From positions 1 to 22,178 of the forward strand of contig CALSCR010004031.1 in the NCBI GenBank assembly GCA_943704495.1: a stretch of 22,178 bases of DNA, given 5' to 3'. Positions 8,281 through 17,853 of this stretch are shown in pieces (positions within the stretch are counted from its first letter, which is position 1; each line of letters begins with the position of its first letter). Both the position numbers and the translations under genes were made by a program. This DNA is from Pigoraptor chileana. Lineage: Eukaryota > Opisthokonta > Filasterea. Under the pieces are notes generated by a model, which saw only the letters and a program-made list of their open reading frames with translations, was not told the DNA's origin and searched no databases.

Positions 8281-11200
8281 ATGCCTCGTCCAACTTGGCG
8301 GGCGAACCCGGCGTTGTCGCTGATGCGCACAAACAATTTGGTCGTATTGATGGTTGTGCTGGCTTTGTTCGGCACTTCATCTCGCTGTCGCGGAGAAACG
8401 GACATATACGTGGATCCTTCGAATAGTGCGGATGTGTCGCAGGATGGCACACTGTCACATCCATTTGCGACGATCCCGCAGGGGATCGCGACCGCGCAGA
8501 CTGCGGCTGCAACAGATAATGCCACGATCCACTTGGCGGCCGCCACTTACAAACCCGCAACAACCGCGGGATATGTGTTTACAACCCCAACGTCGTTTTT
8601 CATCACAATCGCATCGCTCTCGGGAACTCGGGATAATACCCTTGTGGCGTGCAACAATTCCCTCGGGAGTGTCGCGGGATTTGTGATCGGTGGTGCAGTA
8701 CAGCAGCTGTGGATCCGCAATCTTTCGATTATGAACTGCACAAACAACGCCGTTCGTGTTTCTGCGACGGCGTCGGCACGCCTGTCTGGATGTCGTCTGA
8801 CGCTACAGTCGGTCGAGGCAGCCGTGTTGGTGCAAAATAACGCACAAATCCTAATCGAGGATTCTGAGATCACATACAGCACTCGAGCATCAGCGAAATT
8901 TGGAGGAGCTCTGAACATTATCAACTCTGCCATCGCAGACGTCCGCAACACAAGTTTTCGTTTTAATGTCGCTCCATTGGGCGTGTCTTCTGGCGGCGCT
9001 GTTGCAATAACAGACACAACAAAGCTCACGATGCGCGATTCCGAGTTTGTGTCAAACTACGCCGTCGACACTGGTGGAGCGATGGTGCTGTTACTTTCTG
9101 CGACTGCAACGATATACAACACCGTCTTCAAGCTGAATGCGTGCAATCAAGGGGGTGCCGCATCAGTCGCAAATACCGTGTCACTCACGTGCGACGGATG
9201 TACGTTTATTCGAAACGCGGCCGTCGATAAGGGTGGCAGTTTCCACTCTCGAGATAACGCCCGATTGCAGCTATACAACTGCTGGGCGACGGGCGAAAAC
9301 GCGCGATCCGGGGGCTCTCTTTACATCAAGGATTCGTCCGTCACAAAGCTGGACAATGTTACGTTTACCAATTGCTCTGCGGGGGCAGGGGCGGCAGTGC
9401 ACATTAAGTACCTCGTAAACGTCTCGCTCAACAGAGTGCGCTTTTTCAACAACACTTCCACCAACGGCGGTGGTCTTTACACTCTCGGCGCCGTGGATGG
9501 AAAGTCGTACGGAATCACATTGAACGTGACCAACACAGTCTTTGACACCAACTACGCCGTGTCTGGTGGCGGCTTTTATATCGTTACGCCGTACGTTTCA
9601 ACGATCTTCATGGAGAATGTCACATTTGTGCGTAATGTTGCGTCGGAATATGGCGCGGGGATGTACTCTGGACAGGTGTTCATGAACCGCACAGTCATTC
9701 GCGGCATTCAGTTCTTACGGAACTACGCCGGAATTGGTGGGGCGGGCATGTATGCGCAGCTGGCGGACAACGCACCCGGGTGTGCCGGGTGCTCATTTGT
9801 AAACAACACCGCCGAACTGTACGGAAACGACCACGGCGGTCCAATCGCGCGACTCAGTTGGTATCCGGACGACTCGGCGGCTGTGGTGTCGACTGTGACG
9901 ACTGGTGATGAGCTCGGGAGTCCCATGGTGCGCATCGCAGACATGTACGGACAGGAGGTCAATTATGGCGATGTGAGTACACCCGTGTCATGCCATGACT
10001 CATTTGTTAACAGTTGTTCTCTGTCACTGCTGCATGATTATGAAATGCATGACAGCACTGTGAGTCATGACAGCGCTGTTAAATGTGACCGGAAAATGCC
10101 GTCACTTTCAATTAGCTGAGTGTTATTAGGCTGTCAGTTTATTCAGTTCTTTAATGAGACTTATAGCATTGCCATGACTATTTCCCTACACTCAACAAAC
10201 ATCATTTTCTGCCCCCGTTCACGCCGTATGACTCGTCCATAATTTGCTTCTCTGTCCGAATGAATCCGCTTTGTGCATATAGAAATACTATCTGAATCTC
10301 GTCGTCGTGCGTGCCTTTGTTCTTCCTCCTGCGGGAAGCTCGGTTACAACTGCAATTATATACGGTGAGACACTACGTGCGTTCGTCGTCGGACATCTTG
10401 CCTTCAAGGAGATCCGCATCGCGGGCACGCCCGGTGTCCATACTGTTCGCTTTGCCGCTTCCGTAGCCGCCGATACAACAGTCAGTCTCACCCTTGACAG
10501 CAACGTGACAGTACTTGACTGTACAGACGGATATGTCCGCACACCCATCCCTTCCTCGCCGTCGTATTGGAGCTGCGAGAAGGCATTGTGCGTAACATAT
10601 GGTTGCACAAATGGGTTTTGCAACTCTACCGACGTGTGTACGTGCCGTGAAGGATGGACGGGGCTCGGCTGCACTGTGGCCATATGTCCGCATGGTTGTC
10701 ACAATGGAGCGTGCATCTCTCCCGGCGTGTGCAAGTGCCATGCTTTATACTATCAGTCGGACTGTTCGCAAAACTACGGCCTCAACATCGTTGCACCGAT
10801 TGTGTGTATCTTTGCGTTTGTGTTGCTGGTTGGAGCCGGCTTTGTTGTCCGTCGTTGGATCCTTCGTGCGAAGAACGAACACCTGTCGCAACAGCGCCAC
10901 GTGATCAAGTACGAGGAGCTTGAGTTTGACCCCGAACCGATTGCAAAGGGGAGCTTTGGAGAGGTATTTTGTGCGAATTACAGAGGCGCCAAGGTGAGTT
11001 TAATTTGAATTCATGCCACACACCATCTGATGTCATGCGTCAGAACAAAATTGTGTATCAGCTGCGATCGAATTGTTTCGCTTGGACAGGCCGTTACAAT
11101 ACTTAATGATTTTAACAGTCAGCTGATATGCGGTTGCCCGTGACGGTCATATCCCCATGTATACTAACCAAACCACACATGTAATGGGATTGTGGCTGAC

Positions 11201-12584
11201 GTTTATTACTATTACAGGTGGCAGTGAAACGACTTAAGAATGCGTCGGGCAATGCGTCGGTCGTTGGATCGAGCAGCCTTCCCTCTGAAGTGGGCATGTG
11301 GTAAGTTATGTGGAGTTCATGTCAGTGACTGCTCACCAATTCCATCGATTCCGCACATAGCATTTGGCATGTGTCGGCATTTCACTGAGTGTCATACAGT
11401 TCGGATTAGAGGTCTATTTGTCGCACTTAGTAAGACTTGTTTATTGTAGTAAATGCACCGCCCCATGGCATGCATGTGGACGATCGCACCGTCTGGCCTG
11501 TTAACGGCCAACCTTTATAGATTAATACATGCCCCGACGGCGACAGCTGCAGTTACCAATATAGCTGAGTTGATTGGACTGCATTCAGCCGTAACGGTTG
11601 ACGAATACAATCCGTCTCAATCAAAACTGATCTTATCCTTTACTTTAATTGTAAAATTGTGAAGGGCGAATTCTGTGTCAAAGTCGATTGCCTCGCGCAA
11701 GGAACAGAGTGATCGCCAGCGCCGCATTTCAACCTCGTTTGGGTCGGATATCAGCAAGAAGATTATGTGAGTAGTCCACCTCGGCTGACTCTTTCAATTC
11801 ATTTGACTCGGCTGCTGTCAGTGTTACAACGGCTGATAGTACGTAACAGTTTCCGACCCAGACAGCTTTGTTATTACATCGTCTGACTTTTGAATTGTAC
11901 TGACTCGGCTGCTGTGTGTTACTAACAATCTGAAAAGTACTGAAACATTTAATATTACGCAACAGTATGTTGCCGTCAAACAGCCTTCTTTTTATCGCGC
12001 GTGCGCCTCTTATTTGATTGTGTTACCACTTGTCATGCGTCGGTTGTAACACATGTGTTGACTGTAACGCACGGACAACTGATTAGAATCGTTCTGACGA
12101 GTGTGAAGGTTGCCATGCAGTACAACAATCGTTGTTACCATTAGTTGCGCTTTGTCTGATGATTGGTGTTTGGTGCCGTTTTTACTTTTATTGTTTAACT
12201 GCCATACCGCTGACATACCGCCTGTGAATGGCTATAATAACTTACAGCCATGCAGCTGCCAGTGCCTTGCGAAAGCACTCGTCCAGCGCAAATTCGGCGG
12301 CGATGCTGCGCACACAAAAGCAGGCGATGGACGATCTTATGCGCGAGATTGACCTCATGTGCAAGCTTCGCAGCCCGTATCTTGTGCTGTTCATGGGCTG
12401 CTGCGAACCGCCAAACCTGTGCATCGTTCAGGAGGTGCGTCCATTCAGCACTCGTGTTCGTATGATCGAATTCACTGTCAGATCAGATGGCGGCCATTCC
12501 ACCGCCAACTGAATCGGTCAACTGAAGTGGCGTCGTCGGTGCTCAGTCAGCTTTGCTGATGTCTTTGTCATGTCGATTAGATGG

Positions 12585-12620
<36 letters not shown>

Positions 12621-15343
12621 CTGTGTGTGTGCCGTGTGTGCAGTGTGTTCCGTGTGTATGTGTGTGTGTGTGTGTGGGTGCGGCGTTTGTGCTATTCAGT
12701 TTATTCAATGTCACTGTCATGCCGTGTCCGGGTCAAATATTACGGGCGCCCGGCGGTCGGTTGTCTCAGTGATTACAGTAGATGTCTCATATCAGTATGT
12801 GCCAGTAAGTGTCATGTCACGTAACATCGATCTCAGTCTCTGATGCATTATTTTTGTCCACTTTTAAAAAATGTAATTACATATGCAAATTGGCAGTTTA
12901 TGGACTGCGGGAATGTGCTGAACTTCCTACAGAGCCATCAGAGCATCTCCTTTGATGAGCGCGTCAAAATTGGTGGGTGAACTGACTTGTCTGCATGATA
13001 TCACTCCTGTGACATTAATGATCGGATTCTTTTCATGATGAGTTCATTCCTGATCCTGTTTAATTGCATTGTAGGAATGTTGGCACGTATATTATTATTT
13101 TCGGTCAGACGTCTCATGCTTGATAGCACCGGCTGTGTCTAGACAGTCGGCGCAATTATGTCATGGTTATTATTTATGTATCAGTCGGCTAACTAGTATC
13201 ATAGGAGACAGCCGCCCGCTGTGGATAATAATTTCTTTATTGAACGAGATTTAGTAGAAGGGTCCATGAATGTGCATATTCACGTTGTAATGACCGCGGA
13301 CTCGGCCGGCATACCGCACTGACACTAACGCAGGCAATCCGGACCGTTTATTGACACATTTTCGTACGCTTGTCACACTAATGCATGCGCAGGCAAGCAA
13401 ATTGCACTGGGAATGCTGTATCTGCACGAGAACAATCCGCCCATTATCCACTGCGATCTCAAGTCACTCAACTGTCTCATCGACAGCAAGATGAATGTCA
13501 AAGTGGCCGACTTTGGTCTCTGTCAGTTCAAATTGGAGCACACGAAGCGGTCGAAGGAGGCCTCCAGTAGCATCGTCGGTTCGTATTTGTGGCTTGCCCC
13601 CGAGTGCGCCGGCGGAGCAGAGTACACATTCAAGGCAGATGTCTGTAAGTAACTATGAACTTGACTGTCAATTCGTGCACGCCTTTCCCTTTTTATTTTT
13701 ATTGTTGCATGCATGCCGTCGACCGCATCAAGTGAAATACCCGCTGACTGTTGCAATGTCATGACAGCACTCACACACTCTCGAACGTGCCCATGGTCAT
13801 GCCAGTGGACACACTAACCTAACGGGCGTCTGTCAATATTGCACGTCGGCCTGAGTCGGCTGACTGAATGATCTATCAATGGACGGCGTCAGGCAACTAA
13901 GTAGATAATAACACTGACCCAGAAATGACTCAGTGGTAATCGCTGATTAGAAGCGTCCCAGGCGAGATTGCTTATGATAACATTGCAGTATGTTTATGTT
14001 CACGGTGAAGTCACGAATGTTAATTATCTTATAATTGCTGCTGCATTCATTCGACAGATTCATATGGCATTCTCATGAGTGAGCTTATCAATGGTCGGCG
14101 GCCATACACTGAAGACAAGCGTCACGTCCTCGTCATTGTGTCGGATGTCCAGACAATGGGTGAGTTCAGTTTCCCATTCATTCACCTTGAAATAAGTCCG
14201 GCTCAAATGCATTTGCGGCCGGCACTGTCTCGGTGTCCACTGAGTACTCAGTCTCGGCTGTTGCAGTAATATGTCGGCTTGAGGCCACAGCTGTTTATAT
14301 AGATGCAGCACGTCGAATCAAGACTCACGCTGCTGCATCGATATTAGTCTATTCGGCGCAACTGATTGAGTTCAGTCTATTCGGCGCAACTGATTGAGTT
14401 CAGTTGTCAGCACGTAAGGTAGCTTGATGATTATTTTAACACTCAGTACCAGTCATAACCATGACAATTTTCGTCTAAACTTCATCTTTGATTGGACCTC
14501 CGTCAGACTACCGACCCGCCCTCTTTGGTGAATGCACCGTGGCTTACCGGCGACTCATGTGGTGAGTGCATTCAATGGACATTTGCAAGGTCACTTTTAT
14601 GACAGCAGGTGTGAGTATCACTCGGGCAGTACTCACAGTAGTGTGGACAATTTATTACAGCTAGATGTGACCGGCATCCACGGGGGCTTTAATTATTCGT
14701 GCCGACGGAACTGCTCGGCTGGACAGCGCTTTCACAATTAGACCTGCACAAATCATGTGCATTTGCAACCGCCGTTGTACCTGACTGTGCTAGTGACCGA
14801 CTGCCAGTTAGTGGACCGAGGGGCATGCGAACTGCGGGTCTGTCATTCTAATGAATGAATGAGGCGCTGTCATTCATATGTCTTGGTCGCTGTGACAGTC
14901 GTGTGACTTGACTGTCGCCGGCGTAGTAGTGACTGCGTCCAATATTGATATATCTGACTATCGGCGTGGCAACCGGCCCGGGTCGTCAATATACGTGGCA
15001 ACTGGCAAGGGGCAGCTAATGCTAGCCTTGCATCCGCTTGCATCCGGCAGCTCCGGCAGCCGCTATAGATAGACATAGTTATAGTTTTACCGTATGTCAG
15101 CATGCGGCCGACGGAGACACACTTCAACTGAACCGGACTATGATTAGTTGCGACCGTTTTCCTGACTGCCGTTGTCGTTGTTTGGCTTTCTCCCACATGC
15201 ACATTACACACAGCAATTGTTGGGATTACGACCAAACACGCCGTCCTTCCTTCCAGCAGATTGTGACGCAGCTCGACAGCTGCACGACGGCAGCAGGGAC
15301 CCTAGGCAGACACGCAGGCATCGTCATCTCCGAGATTGAATAA
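8281..15343 (+). CDS. Receptor TKL-type kinase: Pmp-like beta-helix, EGF, TM, kinase
   Basis: Ten exons: 8281-9972, 10283-10993, 11218-11300, 11665-11766, 12248-12434, 12897-12972, 13393-13644, 14058-14159, 14507-14561 and 15214-15343. All are GT-AG and phase-consistent; product 1129 aa. Residues 15-36 form a signal peptide (start could also be Met15). Residues 40-560 form a right-handed beta-helix with recurrent FxxN and GGA/GGG motifs, as in chlamydial Pmp proteins, and many N-glycosylation sites. Two Cys-rich EGF-like modules lie at 661-694 and 698-725, a membrane helix at about 732-754. The kinase has IAKGSFGEV (784-792), Lys805 in VAVK, Glu896, HCDLKSLN (970-977), DFG (990-992), APE (1019-1021) and DVYSYG. 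DLKSLN and the overall pattern place it in TKL rather than TK. Two oddities: the HRD Arg is Cys971 (non-RD), and 91 residues separate Lys805 from Glu896 where about 17 is usual. Lys, Glu and both Asp are present, so activity is expected. Ligand unknown. Confidence 0.9.
9973..10282 (+). other. TKL receptor intron 1 with paired TGACTCA sites
   Basis: Donor GTGAGT, acceptor ATATAG. Soon after the donor, ATGACTCA (about 9995) and its reverse complement TGAGTCAT (about 10062) form a widely spaced inverted pair. TGACTCA is the AP-1/bZIP core. Translation through the unspliced intron adds 48 residues after the beta-helix and then stops. Confidence 0.55.
11301..12247 (+). other. TKL receptor introns 3 and 4 flanking exon 4
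   Basis: Intron 3 (11301-11664) and intron 4 (11767-12247) flank exon 4 (11665-11766). Intron 4 holds two copies of TGACTCGGCTGCTGT (11804-11818 and 11901-11915) within a longer diverged duplication. Neither intron has a microsatellite. Exon 4 encodes the basic, Ser-rich part of the helix C insertion and is the least conserved coding segment, so its borders are slightly less certain. Confidence 0.6.
12583..12675 (+). repeat. (GT)n block in TKL receptor intron 5
   Basis: Near-continuous GT with a few C and A interruptions, in the intron between 12434 and 12897. It is the only sizeable microsatellite inside the TKL receptor gene. Confidence 0.85.
14346..14401 (+). repeat. Perfect 28-base tandem duplication in intron 8
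   Basis: Units 14346-14373 and 14374-14401 are identical (each begins AGTCTATTCGGCGCAACTG). They lie in the intron between 14159 and 14507. The lack of differences suggests a recent duplication. Confidence 0.92.
14562..15213 (+). other. Longest intron of the TKL receptor (intron 9)
   Basis: 652 bases, donor GTGAGT, acceptor ACACAG. No exon is needed here, because exons 9 and 10 join in phase to give LMCNCWDYDQTRRPSF, a normal kinase helix H to helix I transition. Nothing else specific is seen. Confidence 0.6.
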
Positions 15344-15344
15344 A
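15339..15344 (+). terminator. AATAAA overlapping the TKL receptor stop codon
   Basis: The final codons GAA TAA followed by A spell a canonical polyadenylation hexamer. If used, the 3' untranslated region would be only a few tens of bases. Alternatives downstream are ATTAAA at 15775-15780 and AATAAA at 16213-16218. Confidence 0.45.
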
Positions 15345-16023
15345 GTTCACTTTGTTGATCTTCCACGGCCGCGGCTTGAAGTGCACTCGTGATAAGAAGG
15401 AGCGGTGTATACTTATTTAATGCTTTCGAGCTCATGGGATCTTTCATAATCGCGATGTAAACTTGCCCCCCGCTTCAGTCTATACTGCAGATGTGGCTGC
15501 GGCTGTGATGACAGGGAGACAGCACTGCCTCGTCACGTGGGAGTCATGACGACCCGGTGTGCCGTCAGTGTCCAATTGTGAGTACAGCGGCCGGCTGTCG
15601 CTTTATTGCAAATAGAGCTGCTGTGGCCTCGCGAGCCATCTGCAATCCTCCTGTGGGCATGCCGCCGCATAACAGCCGAATGCCCTCCAATGTGACCAAC
15701 TCCCGCACTGCAATACAAACAGCCACATTCTCACTGCAATACAAACACCAGCACCAACACTAACACCGACATCAATTAAATACATTACTGACACCGTCTC
15801 ATCGTTGATATGCGCCGACGTCCGGTACGGTACATCAGTGGCACCATTACAGTGCGGACTTCTAGCGGCACGGTTGCGGGTGTGCAGTCCGACTTTCGGT
15901 GACGAGCAGTTAGTCAGTTGCGCCACAGACTGTGTCGGGGCAGTTGAATTCTCACATACCGTCACACAATTGCGACCGGGTAATATCAGTTGCGCCTTGA
16001 ATCAATGGTAGATTAGTTCATTC

Positions 16024-16170
16024 GTTGTTACACTCGTTTGTTACACTCGTTGTTACACTCCGTTTTTCACACACGTTTGTTGGTACCGTCGCAGACACGC
16101 CTCTTGCGCTGGCGCAGAATCCTGAAATTTGCTAAGTGGAAGACATAAGAAATAGTCGACGGTTCTTGTG
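16024..16170 (-). pseudogene. Decayed copy of part of the RTK tail exon
   Basis: Plus-strand 16078-16135 aligns with 17152-17207, which codes for the SKFQGSATAQTRLRS part of the tyrosine kinase tail. Shared pieces in the same order are TCGCAGAC, TTGCGC, CGCAGA and CCTGAAATTTGCT. The left flank also matches (GTTACACTCGTTGTT versus GTTACGCTCGTTGTT). On the minus strand the relic still reads SKFQDSAPAQ in one frame, but in-frame stops follow. It lies downstream of the tyrosine kinase stop codon, so it is best read as a remnant of a tandem duplication. Chance similarity is unlikely but not excluded. Confidence 0.55.
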
Positions 16171-16335
16171 CATGACTCCGGACCCCCCAAAAGGGGGATG
16201 CTCTTTTGCCTGAATAAAGGAAAAACATCCACAATGCCTTCATAAGTGCCAAATACTATAATATGCTGTCAGTCAACGTGGTCTGTCCATCTTGACGGTG
16301 TCAAGCGCATCACTTTCTGATGTCCACTCTTTACT

Positions 16336-16341
16336 TTTATT
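16336..16341 (-). terminator. AATAAA polyadenylation signal of the RTK gene
   Basis: Minus-strand AATAAA lies 88 bases after the TGA at 16431-16429. It is the first canonical hexamer downstream and at a normal distance. Confidence 0.6.
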
Positions 16342-16428
16342 CACAATGACAGCATATAATAAAATAGTCTCCCCTTCGCAGTAACCAAGCACAATGTTTG
16401 CGTGAAGAAGTGCACACAGTCCCCCGGA

Positions 16429-17814
16429 TCAATTGTCGTAGGGCTTCTCATCCGCCAGAGCGACACACACATCCGCCGTCGATTTGTCAGGACAAACTGG
16501 AGGAAGTTCGTTGTCATAAGGGCTATGACCGGTATCCGGTGCGATGTTGCACAAACTGTCGACGGGCGCATTGTCGTAAGGACTGTGAACGGGCGCATTG
16601 TCGTAAGGACTGCTGACGGGTGCGGCATGGTCGCAAGAGCTGTGGTCGCTGCCGAGTGAGTTGTCGTAAGGGCTGACTTCGCTGCCACTGGCTGCCATTC
16701 GCATTGCAGAAATGCCCCCATGGCCCACCACGCTGTCGTGTTCGTAAGGACTGGGCACGGATTGTGCGTCTGCGTCACAATGGATTCAAAGCAACAACAA
16801 GAAAACAACAAAAAAGGGGTGGAGAAAAAATACAAATATATGAGATACAATGTTTCGCACTGTGCAAACCATGCAGTTGGAAAAGAACGCACACGCAATG
16901 CAAAAAACCAACAGCATCACGCACGCAACCCACCTTCCCCAGATGACACATCCAAGACTTTGTGCTTTCCGACGCCATACGCGCCGCCACCACTATTGAA
17001 GACACTCCAGTGTGCATGTGGCGCATTTGCGTAGGGATTGGTATGCACCGCGTCTCCATCATCGCCCCCGTCCGTCGGCGATTGCGAAGGCGATATGGCA
17101 CAGTGAAGCAGGTTTGTTACGCTCGTTGTTCCTTCAGTGGCGCCTTTGTTGTTGTTACTTCGCAGACGCGTTTGCGCGGTCGCAGATCCCTGAAATTTGC
17201 TCAAGACAGACGACAGAAACGATTTCTTGTCGCTGGGATGCACAAGCACAACACTCGGCGTGGCCGAATCAGCTGAAGAAGCGCTGCCCGTTGAACTGGA
17301 CGTTGCGCCGCACGCACGGTCTTCTCCTGCTTCAGAGTACTCTGACATGCGAGCTGTTTCTTGGACGATATTGGAAAACAGCGGGCGTTGTGTCGGGTGT
17401 GCATGCCAGCACTGCCTAATGAGCGTGTACATGGACGGGGGAATGGACGCTGGCATTGGCAGTCGATTACCAGATTCAACGTGTGCGAGTGTGTCCGCAT
17501 TAGATATGCTTGCGTAGGGGACCTCGCCGAATGAGAACGTCTGGCGTGCGTATGATTTGTGTGTGTGAGTGTGCATAGATGTGTGTTTGTGGTATTTGTG
17601 TGATAAATGTGAGTGTAGTTCATTTAGCAGCAAATGGAATAAGCCTCGCTGACGATCGTCACATCATATGTGAGTGATGTGCATCGGTGATATGAACAAT
17701 ATACATGCACACAGACACACAGACACATACACCCACACCCACACCCACGCACCCACACCCACACATAGACACACCCATATATAGACACACCCACACGCGC
17801 GCAGACACACATAA

Positions 17815-17853
<39 letters not shown>

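Larger units (their letters stand above)
15344..16428. other. Convergent spacer between the two receptor kinases
   Basis: No supported gene. Contents: a short repeat CACTGCAATACAAACA at 15706-15721 and 15732-15747; three copies of TTGTTACACTCG at about 16026-16062; a decayed relative of a receptor tyrosine kinase tail exon at about 16024-16170; a C6-AAAA-G5 hairpin at 16183-16197 followed by a plus-strand AATAAA at 16213-16218; and the minus-strand AATAAA of the tyrosine kinase gene. Confidence 0.6.

Noticed and set aside
8281-9972. Bacterial contamination carrying a Pmp-type autotransporter
   Set aside because: The frame ends in a proper GTGAGT donor and continues in phase into EGF, membrane and kinase exons. 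A eukaryotic signal peptide is present and no autotransporter barrel is seen.
16195-16218. Rho-independent-like hairpin (C6-AAAA-G5) before T-rich sequence
   Set aside because: The window is eukaryotic, so a bacterial terminator is not expected. At most it is a structure near a plus-strand AATAAA.
17541-17647. Upstream extension of the RTK exon reading RGLFHLLLNEL then His/Thr-rich residues
   Set aside because: It resembles helix F only loosely (F and LLNEL) and would insert translated CA repeat into the kinase. The microexon at 17992-17963 gives VWSYGVTVWE, a proper helix F, in phase.
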